64,000 nucleotides of DNA, taken from the NCBI RefSeq assembly GCF_016545825.1, contig NC_052613.1, positions 57,982,833 to 58,046,832 on the forward strand. The letters are read 5' to 3'. Positions 1 through 14,224 of the stretch are shown piece after piece. Within the stretch, counting starts at the first letter, position 1. Each line of letters opens with the position of its first letter. The notes under the pieces are model-generated. The model saw only the letters and a list, made by a program, of their open reading frames with translations, was not told where the DNA came from and searched no databases. Origin of the DNA: Eucalyptus grandis (Eukaryota > Streptophyta > Magnoliopsida > Myrtales > Myrtaceae). The position numbers were made by a program, and so were the translations under genes.

Positions 1-3000
1 CTTCCAAAGAAGACAACTTTATCAACTAAAAGAAACATGGTGCTGATTTGGAAAAGATCTGCATCCAGATCTGTTAGCACTAAAAGCATCTATGTAACCA
101 CGAATGTATGAACAATCATAAATCATATTTATCATTTGTCCCCTAAAATTCTAAAATCTGTGAATTACTAAGACCGTTTACTACAAAACTTCCACAGGTG
201 ATCAACCCTGAGCACTGTTGAAATATAATTACTTTGGGGATGCAAAAATCTTTTCATATTCAATTTTCTATTGGTAAGTGAATTTATTACACTTACTGTT
301 TTCAATGTTCTAAAATGACCTTACAGTAGTTGGTTTAGTCAGTGCCCTAAAACAAAAATTCCAACCAAAGGATCTCACTTTCTTGGGTCACACCATATGT
401 CCATCATAATAACCTGCATAAATTGGTTATACAAACTTTTAAGACTGCCTGTGCCAAATAGGGCCATGCAGGCTTTTCCATGCACACCCCTCCAAGCCTG
501 CCCATATGACCATTGAGTGGCTAGGCCAGAAAAGCCACCACGCCCATGATCTGTTCTGATAGTTCTCGAATAACCATAGATTGCTTGACTAGAACATCAC
601 GATCAAGTCTATCTGAAGTATATGCTTTAGTTGGAGTGATAAAGCTAGATAATGCAATGGAAATCCATGGTTGTTAATGTTTGAGACTAAATTGTGCCAC
701 TTTTCCTGAGGCTCATGCTTGTCAAGTTTTCCCGTCCTCTCATATCAATTTTTTTTTTTTTTTTTTAAATTTCATTACTGCTACTTATTAATGAACAAGT
801 TATATCAGCAAATTTAGAACTAACTTCACATCAGCAAAAAAAAAAAGCTGCAGTCTCATGTTATATCAGCTCTAGCATTTTGACTTTCCTTCCACAGCCC
901 TGCCTACAGACCATCCTTTTTCCTATGGGGTTTCTCTTGGCTTTGTATACATTTAGCCACCCTCCACCTAATGGCTTAAGCTTCTCAATAGGATATTCTG
1001 ACATGGTATTATAGCCAGCTTTCAATTGTAAATGCCCCACTTAATGTTTCATTTTGCATTGAATTTATAACAACTGCCAATCACTTTCTATGTTGTAAAT
1101 CAAGTTTGTCACTACACATCCCCACTATCCTCATCCAAATTCCAAAAAAAAAAAAAAAAACTGACTTTCTCAACTGAAAGAAACATGGTAGCGATTTGGA
1201 AAATCTGCATCTAGTGATAATCTGTGACTCTTCCATTAACTACAAAATTTCCCAAAGCGATCAACCAAAGCTTGAGGAAAGACTGAGTTTGGCACATTTC
1301 AGCAATAAAGATCCATCTCTGACGACCATATTTAGCATGGCTATATATAAACATGAACATGCATTTTCTGTCTGCTAGCAAGTTTTTATTGATCATACAT
1401 AGAGCTTCAAATCCAGAATATCAAACAACACTTTGCAAGCAAGATCACATAAATGCGCGTTATCTATAGAGATGGAGCAATTAATAAAGTTGTAACTTTG
1501 ATATATAAAGGAAAGTTCTCAGATACATTTACTTGAGATAATACAGTTGAAACTTATTTAATGGTCGGCAGATTGAAGAGATGCTGCATGGAAACTTTCA
1601 TAAACAAGCATGATGCCTCCTCCACCAAAAAAATATTGAGGAACAGCAAGTACGTGAAAAAAACACTCAACAAGGATTCACTCACTGAAGAGATTAACTA
1701 TTTAGCCACAAAAGAGATATGCCATCCACCTTTAATTAAGAGTAGTGATTATTCATAAAAGGAAATTGCATAAGAACAGGTTTAGAATATATTCATACCA
1801 AGTTGTCTTTGGGAAAATGGGAAATCTCCTCAACTGGACCTGACAAAAAGTTGACAACTTGAATTCAGCTCAACTTACTCAAAAGGAAGGAGGATATCTT
1901 TGTAAATTAAAAAGGAAACATGTGCACAGTCAAGAAGCACATGAAAGTATCTTCTGCAGAATAAATAGCAAATTTGATGAGAACATTATGAATATCGACT
2001 GACCTAAAAGATAATTTTCCTCAGGTGTTGGCGTCCACCAAGGCCGAGACTCTAAATCTTCATTAAAGGTCAAAGACTTCAATCCAATCTCATTTGAGAG
2101 CTCAACAAAATGCACCCATATTTTAAATTCTCAAGAATACACTGAATAAGAGAGTAAAAATAGTCAAATTTCATTAGAGGTCAAAGTATTAGATCCAACT
2201 CACTTGAGAGCTGGACAAAATGCATTCCACCTTTCAGGTTCTCAAAATATATGGAATAAGAAAGTCATGATGAATGACTTCAAAGCATTCACAAACAACA
2301 ACAACCCAACAAATTGCACTAGGGCTGTACCTCCTCTTCATCAATGTTACCAGCATTTTGCTTTAACTCCAAAATTGCTGATTCAATCCTGGCAAGTAAG
2401 TACTGATTGGAGTTTTGCAACCTTTCCTTGAACTGCACAAATTCAATCGCCTGAAATACAATGTCCATCTAATGTAAATCAAGGAATTCTCCATCAACAG
2501 GCAACAGTGCCTAGTCTCAGAATTGAAGAGGCATAACAAGGTATTCGAATGTTTACACGTGTGCATGTCATCGGAAACTACGACATAGTACATAACATAT
2601 ATGACCTTGAAAATAAGTCACAAAGAAATCATTTTTACATCGTTTAAATTGCATATGCAACAGCAATCATTCATGTGACTTCCACCCTAGCTTAACTGCT
2701 TCAGTAAACATCACAATCACCAGATCAAAATTCAAAGTCAAAGAACAAAGATCAGACCAACAGATCACACATAGAAGTGAACAGAAAAAAGAATATTTAT
2801 CCGTTTAATCAATCTTTGAAGCAGGCAAAGCATCAAAATATGGAATTAATATAAGGATGACTATAAATGAATATCACTCACAACAGAACTCACATCAACA
2901 TAGTAAGGACTCCTTAAACACTCCTTAAACATCATTCTGAGCAAATAAATCAGACACAAGCAACAGTTAGAGCAGAAAGGATCAGTTTACAATAGCATGC

Positions 3001-6000
3001 TTTAAGCAGTGACAGATCATATGTTGTCAGGATCTTTACATTGCAAACTTCTTAATTTTTATTAATTCAAATTCTATTCTCTTCCACTTAAAGTTCGTTA
3101 ACTAATAGAACCTAGTGGACAAAAATCATCTGCAAAGCTGTATGCTCACTTGAGGAGCCTTCTGGAACCGACACTGGTTAGTACATGAGAGAGTGCTCGC
3201 AAAAAAAAAAAAAAAAAAAAGTACCAACAGTGAGTGGAAGCTTCATTCAATTGACCCTAACCACCACATGCAACCAGGACCATTCTCATCTAGGAACACT
3301 AAAGAGCCTATTTGATGGAGACATGTAAGAAGAAATAAGGGATAAATTAGATTTCATCTAATCATTTCTTGACTTAGTATGAGAACCAGTAGGTCCATGA
3401 ACATCTGCCAAACCATTTTATAAATATGTTGCCTGCCAGTGGAACCACCAAGCTCCTCCTCAGCACTCCCGCTTTGGGTGAAAACTTAACATTTCTATTC
3501 AGGACCAACATCAGCAAATTCATTGAAGATATTTCTACTTATCTGGGCTAGGCTAAACTCAAACAAAATAAGCAGAAACAAGTTTCTCCTCATTTTGATT
3601 ATTTGCCAACAAAAACCAGCAGTCATGCAAAGAGCGCCGCAAGACCCAGAGGTGCAGAAGCAAACCTTAAATGATTGCCGATTAATGTGTCCTAATGTGT
3701 GGCTCCCACCCACCACCCAGGAGGGAGGGAGGGGGGGGGTGGGGGGAGAGAGAGAGAGCTCCATACAATCTCACAAAGAAATACACATACACTCAAGCAA
3801 GAAGAAACGCATTCTAATCTATACAAACTACTCATTCAAAGTAATTCATTGTTGCAGTGAAATTGGAACTCCTTATTGAGTAAGATATTGCAAAAGTTAA
3901 AACATACTTTTGAGTAATTTCTGTGGCGATATGCAAGAAATGTTAAATCTGCCGATTCTTTAAAATGATCATCCATAAACTTGAGATAGTCCCTCAATAG
4001 AGTATTAAGATCCATCCAAAGAAGGGAACCCAACATCTGGGGAAGAATGTTGTGGGAAACAGTTTCCAGCAAGATGTTCTTAACTTCCAAAGACTTGTAC
4101 CTAACCATAAAGCAAGATGACTTTTCAGAATTGACAAAGGAAGGAGTATTGCACTCGTTTTCAAATGCAAGATAAACAGAAGCTGCTTTGATTAAGAAAT
4201 GAGTCATTAACTTGTCAAGACCTACCAGTCATATGCCAATGAAATGGCACCCAAGTGAGAATACAAGTGCACTAATAAGATCTTGTACTGCGAGACATGC
4301 CTGCAAGCATAACAAATTCAAGTTATATCCAGGTAAGAGCATCCAGACTTCAATTATCATACATTTCCCATGACGACAATTGGTGAAAATTTCAAACCAT
4401 GGTTTGGCCTATGCAAAAACTAAATGACTTATTAATAATAAATCTGTGCCATAGAAGAACATTTGCTTTCTTATATGTAACAAGAACATCATGGACAAGC
4501 ACATGGCTTCAATAACAAATCAAAAGCAAGAGCAAGCAACATGCTTTTTGAGCCTATGTGCTTCAACAGGAGATGTAAAATTGAGGAACTTAGAACATTT
4601 AAATTTGAAACTACACTTCAGAGGCAGGTCATGATGAATTTGAAATCACATGGAGACAGATCCAGAAAACATTTTTCAATCAGAAATTATCACATTGAGA
4701 CATCTGAAACTTGTAGACATAACAGTCGGATGAGTGTAAACAAACCGCAGCAGTCTCCACCCCCTACAGCATACTGCTGCGATCACAAGTATACTATATC
4801 TGTGGATCCAAGGAAGACCTTCATATTTTATATGCATTAGGTACGGCGAACAGCCTCCCACCCCAAAAATGTCTGGTCAAAAGGATTATACAAGCAAGTC
4901 GAGTGCCAGCTTGACTAACCTCTTCACTAGGAATAAGGAATCCCACACTAAAAATAGACCTGAGGCTACACCAACACTGCAGGCAGGTGACCAATCCAAA
5001 GTTTACTAAGGACATCACTGATCCACAGCTGAAACAAGTACTACTTTTTGATGAGAGATGAATGACAAATGAGAGTTCACAATTGGGATACTTTGTCAAC
5101 ACAAAATATCTGAATTAACAAGGGATAAGTCATCATAAGATTGGTTTTTCTTGGGATAACATGAAGTTGGATGGTTAGCACGAAATGGAAAATTTAATGT
5201 GATTAGACTCATAAGGCTACTATCAAAGTTTCCACTAACATTTTTGCTAATTTTCTCCACACATATAAAAGCCTATTTCCACAAATATTTTTCCTCACAT
5301 TTCCTTGATTCAAGGGCCATTTTAACACTGCTCCTCACTAAATCAACCAATCTCTATCTTACACTTTGAAAAGGCAATTAAGCATGTATTCTTTATATTC
5401 TCATTTGAAAATTAAATAACCACAAATATATCAGCAACAACTGCAAAAACAATTTAGCCAGAGGCTCCATGAAAAGCCAACACGTAGTGGCTGTTGCCAA
5501 TACATCCTGCCACTTCACTCTTCTCACAAAAAAAAAAAAAAGATCAATCACTAACTGTGATTACAATGCTTACAGCCAATAGGAATCCTTGACATGTTTA
5601 TACAACTAAAATCTCCCATATGAATTCAGGTATACCTCACCTATACTTCTCATGCACAACTAAGGGTACGGAACCATCTTTACGTAAAGGCAAATGCAAA
5701 TTTAAAGAACATTTACATGGGAGGGGAAAAAAAAAGCTGAATAGTTTGGAACCACTTTGAAGACACAGCATGGCAAGAAAGTAAAAAGCACATAAATTTT
5801 ACCTTCGGATGGTTAATCCAAACTCTAAAACCATAATTGCCTCCAGGATGAAGCCAAAATATTGTGTACGCCAGAATAACTATGTCAAAAGGAAAATTGT
5901 AGATGTTACCACTGTATAATGTGAATAAAATCACGAGTCACTGGTACATGACCATCAAATCCATTTGGATTACATATATCGGCATTTGTCAAGTAACTTC

Positions 6001-9000
6001 AAATATACAGTTAAGAAATGGATATCCGCACCTGTTCAAGCAACACTGTGCATCACGACAGAAATTACAACTTAAGTTTTTCTTGAAAAGATTCAGATAT
6101 CTCATTGATCACCTTAACCAATAAATAGAGAATGCCTAACAAACATAGTACCACCCATTCCATTCATTGCCGGAGACTAGAGACTAACAATCCCAATCAT
6201 TGAACTGTCATGTAGCCACGATGATAACTTAAAACACACAGCTACCTAGCATACAAAACCAAAGAACCATTTAGAGTTAGCCGCTGGCTAAAACTAAACA
6301 ATTGTGGTTGTTCAACTTTATGCGATGCTTGCAGTTTTAATAACTCTATCAAATTCACTAATTAGATTTATAAAGGCAAATAAGCAGAGAATCCAATATC
6401 CGGCATCTCAATTGTCGAAAACACAAATATCTTTGTGCCAGTCCCGCCTGTATCAAATTTATTATTAGAGCAACTAGGTGTCACAAATAGTTCCTCAAGG
6501 AGGACGTCATCCTACATAGTTCCAATCAATGAAATAAACTCCAATCTTGACTCCAATCATTTTTGTTCAAGTATCCCACTCTGTTAAGCAGATTTTTGGA
6601 CAAAGATAAAGAGAAAGTAAACGTGCATGATAAACTCAACAGTTAAGACCCACCACAAGACAAAGATTCTAATTTCCGCAGTGTCTGCTTCTTCTATGTA
6701 TGAAAAAAAATCTTATGCAACTGAGGAAGGTGCTCCCCACATTCTTTAGCTTAAGAAAGCAGAACAAATTTTATATGCCACAATGAAATGAAATCTTTCA
6801 TATCTTATTTGATTGAACATGTCAACCGAACATGCGGACCTCCAAAATGGGTTAATTTGTCAACATAAAATACCTGAATTAACACATTACACGCCATTGA
6901 TAAAAGCTCTTCGCCATGCATGCTCTCTTGTGGATCCAAGTCCTTTGAAAGAGGAAGATTCTTACAGAACATCTCTACCATCTTTACTGCAAGATCCTCG
7001 AGTCCTGGAAAGATCAGGTAAAGTTAGCTTTGAACCAGCCACTAATTGTTTGAATAAAACAACTCATCTGCAAAAAAATTCCGTTGTTAAGGCACTCATT
7101 GATCAACAGAGAAAGCTCTATGACATTTGGGAAGTTCAAACTTTATTCACATCCCCAGACATACAAATGAATATGCTCCATGTATCACTGTACAAAATTT
7201 TAATAACATCTGGCATATAGACCAGACAAAGGGAATGCTGGGGAAAAAAAAGTAACATGACTAATCACAAACATATAAAATAAGACTATGCTGGACGCAC
7301 CACCCACAGTGAGCCCGTATATGTTTCCACTAATTGTTGAAACTTAAATACGGTAATTGACAACCCCAATGCTTTCGCTGGCACTTGAGAAATGGTTGAA
7401 GAGCTTTCGATCAATTTCTTAAACAGCTCCATCTTTCTATCTGATGATAAGACTTGAACAAACACCTCGACATCAGAAGTGAAGCATGCTATGGCCAAAC
7501 CTGTCACAGAGACAAATAAAATGGCAGAGAAGAAATGGCCACACCATAAGCAATAAATCTACAAACAAAAATGTGTAAACCAAAACCCATTTCTTTAAAT
7601 CTTCTGAACTGATGACAGAATTAATGATTATTTTGAACTTCGCAGCATTCATACTGTCTAAAGTCATCACACGAACAAAGCCATTTTAAAACAATACAAG
7701 GTAGTAAAATACCTAAAAAAATATTGTATCAGATCCTCCATTAACTTTTGCTCATCTCCTTTGCCATATAAGTGCTTTCTTCTTTCAATCTCCAGATTGC
7801 CAAGGTATGGACATCTTACAATATCATTTCCAAGGTTCTCTTGCAACTTATGCACAAAAGTTGATGCTCTTGTTATACGAGAATCAAACTGCGAATCCAA
7901 ATTGCATCATTTGATGCATGAACACTAGTTGAAGTTCACAATTCAACAACACCAACAACAATAACAATAACAATAACAACAGTAATCCAGATTTCATTAT
8001 TAAGAGGAACAAGCAAGTACCACTTCATCTGTCAAGGGAATTGATCTGCAGTCTGCAAATTTAATAGCATCGATCCTATTTTCAATTGGTTCATTGCCCT
8101 GGGTCGGTCATCCTCCAGCAAACAATCTAGATAATGTTGCAGACATTCCCAGTCATCAGGGCTGCCAGAATACACAGACAAGATCAACGGCTATAAGTAT
8201 ATGTAAGGAGGATAGCTTGCTAATGAGATTGATTTTCCCTTAAACACGCAATTACTTTCACAATGATTTTCAAATAATAAAAAAGAACTTCAGTGAAAAA
8301 TGCTAGAGGACCAGGCTTCAGTTAAAGCCATTAACACCAATTGTCATCGTCATGGAGGCAAGCCTTCCTGATTTGAGGAAAAAGAATAGAGCGCTACTGG
8401 AAAGAAAAAGGGCTGCCAAAATTTAGACAAGAAAATCTAGGTGAAAAGCCAGACAATAGAAGTAGTGGAGTAAAAGAACAAGTATTTAACTGCACCTAAA
8501 TTAGTAAGATCCATTCACATTTACACATTATATCAATAAGATATGACAGGCCACAACTTAAAGTTAAGAAACAGGTCTTTCAGTCATTTGCATAACTTAA
8601 GGATAAAAAGGAATAACACATTGCTGCTAGGTCAAACTGCAAGAAAAAGGGCCAAACAAAAAAAAAACCTTCGAGAAATGGAAGAAAAATCTTACAGGCT
8701 CAGAATAAGCAAAGGATTTTTATCACTACAATCACATAAAATAACTCCCAATAAATGCATGTACACAGCCACAGAGACTTTCCCTTCGCAGGTAGATAGA
8801 AAACCGCAAATTTGTTACTGGAAGTAAAGATACAGTGTCTTATTTAACATAAAAGCAAATGCCAAACACCAATCCGAAGCTGAATTACTGGGATGTGATA
8901 ATTGAACTTGTTTTGAAATTAATACTGGTTCAGTCATACCATGACTCTAAGATCTTCTCATACACATCGGCCGCAGCTTTATAGTCACCTGTCCGAGCAA

Positions 9001-12000
9001 GAAGTCTCCCCTGTCAACTTAAAGACAGAGCAAGATGGTAAGAAGGCAAATGAATAACACATGGGTGGCAAACTCAATTGACGTTAGCAAGTTCTACAAA
9101 CACAGTGAAAGACCTCCTTCAAAGCATCAATACGCATAGATACGATTTCAAGAGATTTAAATTTTTCCTCTTTCACCTCTATTCTCTCTATGTCCCAGCA
9201 CTCAAAAAGGAAAGTGATCAACAGAGGGATTCTGGGAAAAACACAACGAAAAATAAACCCAAGCATAAATCAGCTTTATGTGTACGTAGATCTTCATCAG
9301 ACTTATTAAAGTGATTTCCACCTTGTTCACAAGTTTTAAGTTTCTATCTAAGAAAGTGGCTGCAGAGAACCTGATTTCTGCAATGTACATGCCATGTGAC
9401 ATGTTTATGAAGCATGATGAATTACATACTTAGAGCTCCTTTCCATCTCCTCTCCTGCAGTTTGACATTACAATAGAATAAACTATCCTCCTCTGTTTCC
9501 TAGAATTCTCTCACCATCTTTCTTCTGATCTCACAAAAACAGATTTCTCATTTTGTGTGTCACCAACACATGCACACACGCACACGCAAAGCATGACAAA
9601 GCACCTAGGAACCACTGGAAAAAGCCCTGCTGTGCTGAACGGTGCAAATTTTGTCCAACTTCCTCCACAAATGTGTCCAGGCGGCTTTTCAGGTGCCCCA
9701 TTGACACTGCTATCCAAGCCTCCAAGGAGTAAAGAAGTGCCTCAACTAACAAAGTTTGGACTATCACAGTATGGCTCTTTCTCATGGAAATGATTTTCTT
9801 TCAATCAGTAAGACTTTCTTATGGAGAGATGAACATGAAGAACTATATCTTTCGAATATTCTCAAGAATCAATGTGCAACTTGACATGAACTAGCAACAG
9901 TAAACTGTTATCTGGAAAATTCTCCCTCCAAAATGTTCACTTGTCCTTTCAATAAAATCATAGTCAAGCCTCTTAAAAATCCAAACTTTACATGAAGACT
10001 CGAGAAAAGTTGAATAGAACTAATTTCAGAAAATAGTTGCATAGAAGAACATTTTTGAAACGGTATAGCGGAGGGACGGTGGGGGTTCAATTTCTTATCA
10101 TTCTCATCATACTGGAGCCACTCCTACCTCTAAAGTCAATGATGCAAGGATTTTCTCCTTTCACTCCTCTAAGAGTCATTTAGTATATTTCATCAATATT
10201 ATAGCCTTGTGCCAAATAAAGCTCTACAAGAGGTAAGTTCAGGAGGTTAGAAAGCTGTCTAGAGTACCTGTATACGTAGCTTATCAACTTCAACCATCAG
10301 AAGTGATCCCAAATTTCCTGACAGGATTTCAAGAGCATGACTATACTTATCTTGCTGTTCCAACAAAGAGATGTAGACCATAAGAGCTGCCATGAGATTA
10401 AAGTTAGTATTAGGAAGCAAATACATATTCAAGGTATGGCAGACCCATAAGAAATACCTTCTGGTTCATGCAAGCTATGGGTAGCAACATGCTTCTTAAG
10501 CAAGCCCTCTGCTAACAGCAACAGCTTCTCTCCGCCATTGCCACAAAGAACCTGTAAGAAGAGGTCCTCGTATACATTCAGAAAGATAAGAATTATCCTA
10601 AATACACACTCACAGCCACCTAAAGAGGCTGGTTTCAAGAAAGCAAATCTTCAGAGATCCTTATAAAGCAAGTACATCTTAGAACTCTTTTTCCGTATCG
10701 GCTTTCATAGTCAAATCCAGACAAGGTGAGGAGTTTGCATCTCTTTCAGTATATAGAGTTCTTTTATACGTACAAAGTTCCCGAAAGAGTAGTATGGCCA
10801 CTTATTGTAAGTTTTCGGCAATGAAAACCTAACTATTGCATGGACATATATATGTTGTCAAGTTCTTCCCAATGTTGCCAAAGAAATTATACATGAGCTA
10901 AAGCAACCTTTGGTTATGGGTGACAACTTCAAAAGTCAACTTATGCAGATGAATGATGCCCTACCAAGCCCATAATTCTTGCTCAGTAAACCCTACTATA
11001 ACTCAAGTTAGATTGGTACATGCATAAGAAGCAGTCCCAATCATTCCCGTCCAAGGACAGCAAAGGAGAAGAACGCAAATACTTTGTTTTAAATAATCTA
11101 AAACCCCATTGTCTGAATAATTTATGATAAGTGATAGGCCAATAGTGGACTAAGAGTCATATTCCAAACACCTTATATTAATAGACCATCCAATTAAATT
11201 ACAAGATCAGTCATGTTCAGAAGCAAGCAAACTTTATTGATTCCCTAGCAGACCTTGTGTTCAAAAGTTTGTTCAAGCTATAGGAATTTCAAAATTTGGA
11301 GCCCACCGTTTGCTTTTGTACCACTTCTCTAGCCTGTTTCTTTTTCCTACTCTGGGTTGGAAATAGATGCAAATAATATCACCTGCCAGATAAGTAATGT
11401 TGCAGGAAAGTAGACTAATGTCCATGAATATACGTAAATATCTACAGGGGAGAGAGAGAAAATTTCAAAACCTGCAGTTGGACGCTACAAACAGCCCAGA
11501 GCAAGAATCGTTCTTCACTGGCTATTTTGTACATTTTGATAGCTGTCTGTAATAAGGCAGGACAGCAGAAGTAAAGATTGGCCAGTGAGTGCACGTAGAA
11601 GCAGATAGAGTGATCTGAGAATGCAAAATTCAGAATAATGAAAAGAAAACCTGTTGTTGCTTCACAAATGAGCTGCGAACATAGCAGTTGAAAAGCCCCA
11701 TCATAAGGTCTAAATTAGTTGGGAATTTCGCAGCGGCATGTTCATAACAGCTAGTAGCCAGCTCCGCTGATAGAATAACAAAGAAGTTAGGCACTGCAGG
11801 AGGCACCGTATAGTTCTAATAGCATGAGCATGTATGTAGGAAGTTTGAAATACTGACAGTGACCGAGCCGCTGGAAGACAATTTGTAAAGTACTGAGAGT
11901 GAGATCATCCATCAACGCGGAGTCATTGGAATGTAGCAGCTCTTTCGCACTCAAGCAAACAGACAAGGCTTCTTCCGGCTTTCCCATCCTCTCCAGAACG

Positions 12001-12600
12001 AGAGCTTTAAGAGACTGCACAACGCCATGTGTTATTCACTAAAAACCGAGAGCAACTCCGGCAGATACAGAGAAGAAACAAGGAAAAGAGAATCCATAAG
12101 GCAGTCACGACACTGTCGTCCGAGCTGCCGGAGCTCCCACATTGCTTCACCGCGTAACGAACTCTATTTGCGAGCGGAAAGCCCTGATGGACTGCGCATT
12201 CTCTAAGTTCGAAAACCTTACACCGATGATTGAGATCGGCTAAAAATAGAAAAGAATCAAAGTCTGAAAACAGGACGAGGGCAGAACGAGAATCGATATC
12301 CGAAATATCGGAAAGCGCGATTTCGCGGTGCGAAAGGAGCGATCAGGGCGAGAGGAAGGGGAAATGAATCCCGGACGGCTCGACAAGCAAAGACGAAGGC
12401 TCAAAAGAGAAGAAGGAAGAGGAGCGAATGGGGGACATAGCGATGGGATCTTACGAGGACGTAAGGAGAATTGGGGAACTTCCCGAGGAGCGAAGAGACG
12501 AGCTTGAGAGCAGTCTTGAACTGACGAGAATCGATGGCGTCCCATATCGGCCGGACTCGCCGCCCGGTATCCCGCCGGCAAGGCCGAACTTGGAGGCCAT
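1..12600 (-). CDS. NAA25: NAA25, auxiliary subunit of N-terminal acetyltransferase B (partial, 17 exons seen)
   Basis: TPR-like ribosome-associated subunit that with catalytic NAA20 acetylates nascent chains starting Met-Asp/Glu/Asn/Gln in the cytosol. Exons, 5' to 3': 12600-12455, 12014-11858, 11766-11651, 11546-11472, 10551-10458, 10386-10268, 9010-8940, 8161-8021, 7888-7713, 7500-7304, 7004-6874, 5879-5803, 4300-4226, 4100-3908, 2450-2331, 2141-2004, 1839-1799. They encode about 690 of roughly 1000 family residues; the C-terminal third lies beyond base 1 or was not found. The start MASKFGLAGG, KALVLERMGKPEEALSVC, FMDDHFKESADLTFLAYRHR and ESRPWWTPTPEENYLLG are typical NAA25 blocks. All introns are GT..AG and phases agree once five small indels are allowed for: exon 1 near 12571 (-1), exon 8 near 8105 (-1), exon 10 near 7490 (-2) and 7331 (-1), exon 16 near 2117 (-1). 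Read literally the protein breaks in exon 1. Confidence 0.88.
16..1270. repeat. Imperfect direct repeats inside the NAA25 intron
   Basis: The blocks 16-70 and 1161-1215 share most of their bases (both contain gaaacatggt and gatttggaaaa). Homology resumes at about 165-200 and 1222-1260, the second copy having lost roughly 90 bases between. No coding sequence was recognised in 1-1798, and poly(A/T) runs sit at 750-766 and 1143-1160. This looks like an old intronic duplication. Confidence 0.5.
2168..2262 (-). repeat. Duplicated, non-functional copy of NAA25 exon 16 (5' half)
   Basis: About 95 bases inside intron 15 are a diverged tandem copy of 2061-2152, which covers the first half of exon 16 and its acceptor. 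On the minus strand this copy still reads ENLKGGMHFVQLSSEL, parallel to the exon's own ENLKYG.HFVELSNEI, and it lacks the one-base loss seen in the working copy. The acceptor CAG of exon 16 corresponds to CCA here, so this copy is probably not spliced. Confidence 0.7.
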
Positions 12601-14224
12601 GGCGATGAGCGAGCGAAAGCAGCAGCGACCTGCTGGGGTTTAAGCTTTAGGGTTTCGCTCCCCACTCCAGAGTAAAACACAGTAGTAAGGCAACTCCGCC
12701 TTCTTCCCAATATTTTTGCTTTTTACCCCTTTTTTTTTTTCTTTTTTTTCTTTGCTTTTATAAATCCTTTTCTTTTTCCCATTTTCATGACCAGTTTGGT
12801 TGTCTTTTCTTTTACTTTCCGCCAGAGAAAAACAAAAACGTTGACGTGCCTTCGCAGTTACTCTTTAGGCGCGTTTGGATGACCGTGCCCCATTAGCATC
12901 GTCCGAGGTCCCAGCTACTATCCCAGTCCCGGGATAGGATTTTTGACCCGGTTCACCATTGGAACTTGAAATTCGGATGCACCTAATTTTGAATTAAATT
13001 GCACCTAATTTTATATTTTAATATATATATATAGATATATATATCTCGGTCAATTAGCGTAGACTAGATGGTGCGTATTGTCCAATCCAGGAATTTTAAA
13101 CATAGATCGAAGGAATTAAAAAGCAATCTTCTTAGGGTGCTAGCAAAGTTCACGAGTGATATTTAGAGCAATTATATATGCATCAATCTTAACCTAAGAA
13201 CATTAGCACTTATATTGTGATGCATTAGAATTTTAGACGTCGCATGTGAGATTTTATAAGATTAGTATCAAGTGTTTTAAAAATTTAAATTGTTAGATGA
13301 AAATATTATTTAATATTTAGTTATTTTAACACTCTTCCTCATGTTTAGTTTGATTTTTTTTTTTTTATTTAGTACAAGACTAATAATGAACATATCTAAT
13401 TGAAAAGGTAAATAAAGCATGTGAAAGATTTGAACTCAAAATTTCTTATTACGATATTATGAGATTTTACGATCATCATTAATTATTCTAAATAAATGAA
13501 GATATAATTTAATATTTAATTATTTTAACATTATATTTCTATGTATTTCGTTTAAATTGCTCAAATAATGGATATGGCCATGATTTTCAAGTTAATATAA
13601 CTCGTAGTCTTTGGACCATAAAATTTATTGCGTCATTGATATGAGAAAGATCGGAAGATCGGATTCAAACGCACCATGTCACGATCCCTATCGAATACTA
13701 TTTAGGCGTAAGGATGAATCCAGACCTGGAAGGGGGAATGGACGGATGGAGTGGAAAGGGCGAAAAGCAAAAGCGAAGATCGAACCGGTCCGTGGGGTTA
13801 TCGCGATATGCTGGCGAAGACTTGAGACCGACCGGTGAAAAATTACCCACCGTTTCCTCCTTTCCCCGATTCACGACACCACGACTCCACGCTTCATCTT
13901 CTTCGTCGTTCTTTGGTTTCGCCGTTGGTTACTTTGGGGTTTCCTTGTGCGATGTCCAAAGCCCAGCCAGAGCCAGAGGCAGAGCCAGAGCCAGAGCCAC
14001 GTGCAGCTCCTCCTCCATCGTCGCCTCCCCACCTAAGCCTCACTTCCCTGACATGACTCTCTTCTCTCCTTCACGTCTTCTTCGTCGTCGTCTTCTTCTT
14101 CTTGTTCTTCCCTCGCTTTCACTCCACTTTGTCTGAGGAACCGAAGATCGAACCCCGGTAAGTCCTCCTCATTGCCAGATCGGCGACCACGGCCGCCCCT
14201 CCCCGGATCGGGAAATTTCCGAAG
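12601..14224. other. Intergenic region between divergent NAA25 and SNX2
   Basis: The shared upstream region of two divergent genes. It holds AT-rich DNA with a (TA)n stretch at about 13019-13045, a TE-end-like stretch near 12869 (ggcgcgtttggatgacc), and a CT-rich 5' leader of SNX2 at about 13840-14220. Open frames in the leader are low complexity and were not accepted as genes. Confidence 0.5.
12648..12655 (-). promoter_or_regulatory. Telo-box (AAACCCTA) just upstream of NAA25
   Basis: AAACCCTA on the minus strand, about 48 bases before the NAA25 ATG. Telo-boxes are common in 5' regions of plant genes for translation and ribosome biogenesis, which suits a ribosome-bound acetyltransferase subunit. 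The motif is seen; the function is inferred. Confidence 0.45.

Noticed and set aside
12240..12710. 156-codon minus-strand frame over the NAA25 start
   Set aside because: It runs through exon 1 in the wrong frame and on into the intron; it exists partly because of the exon 1 indel.
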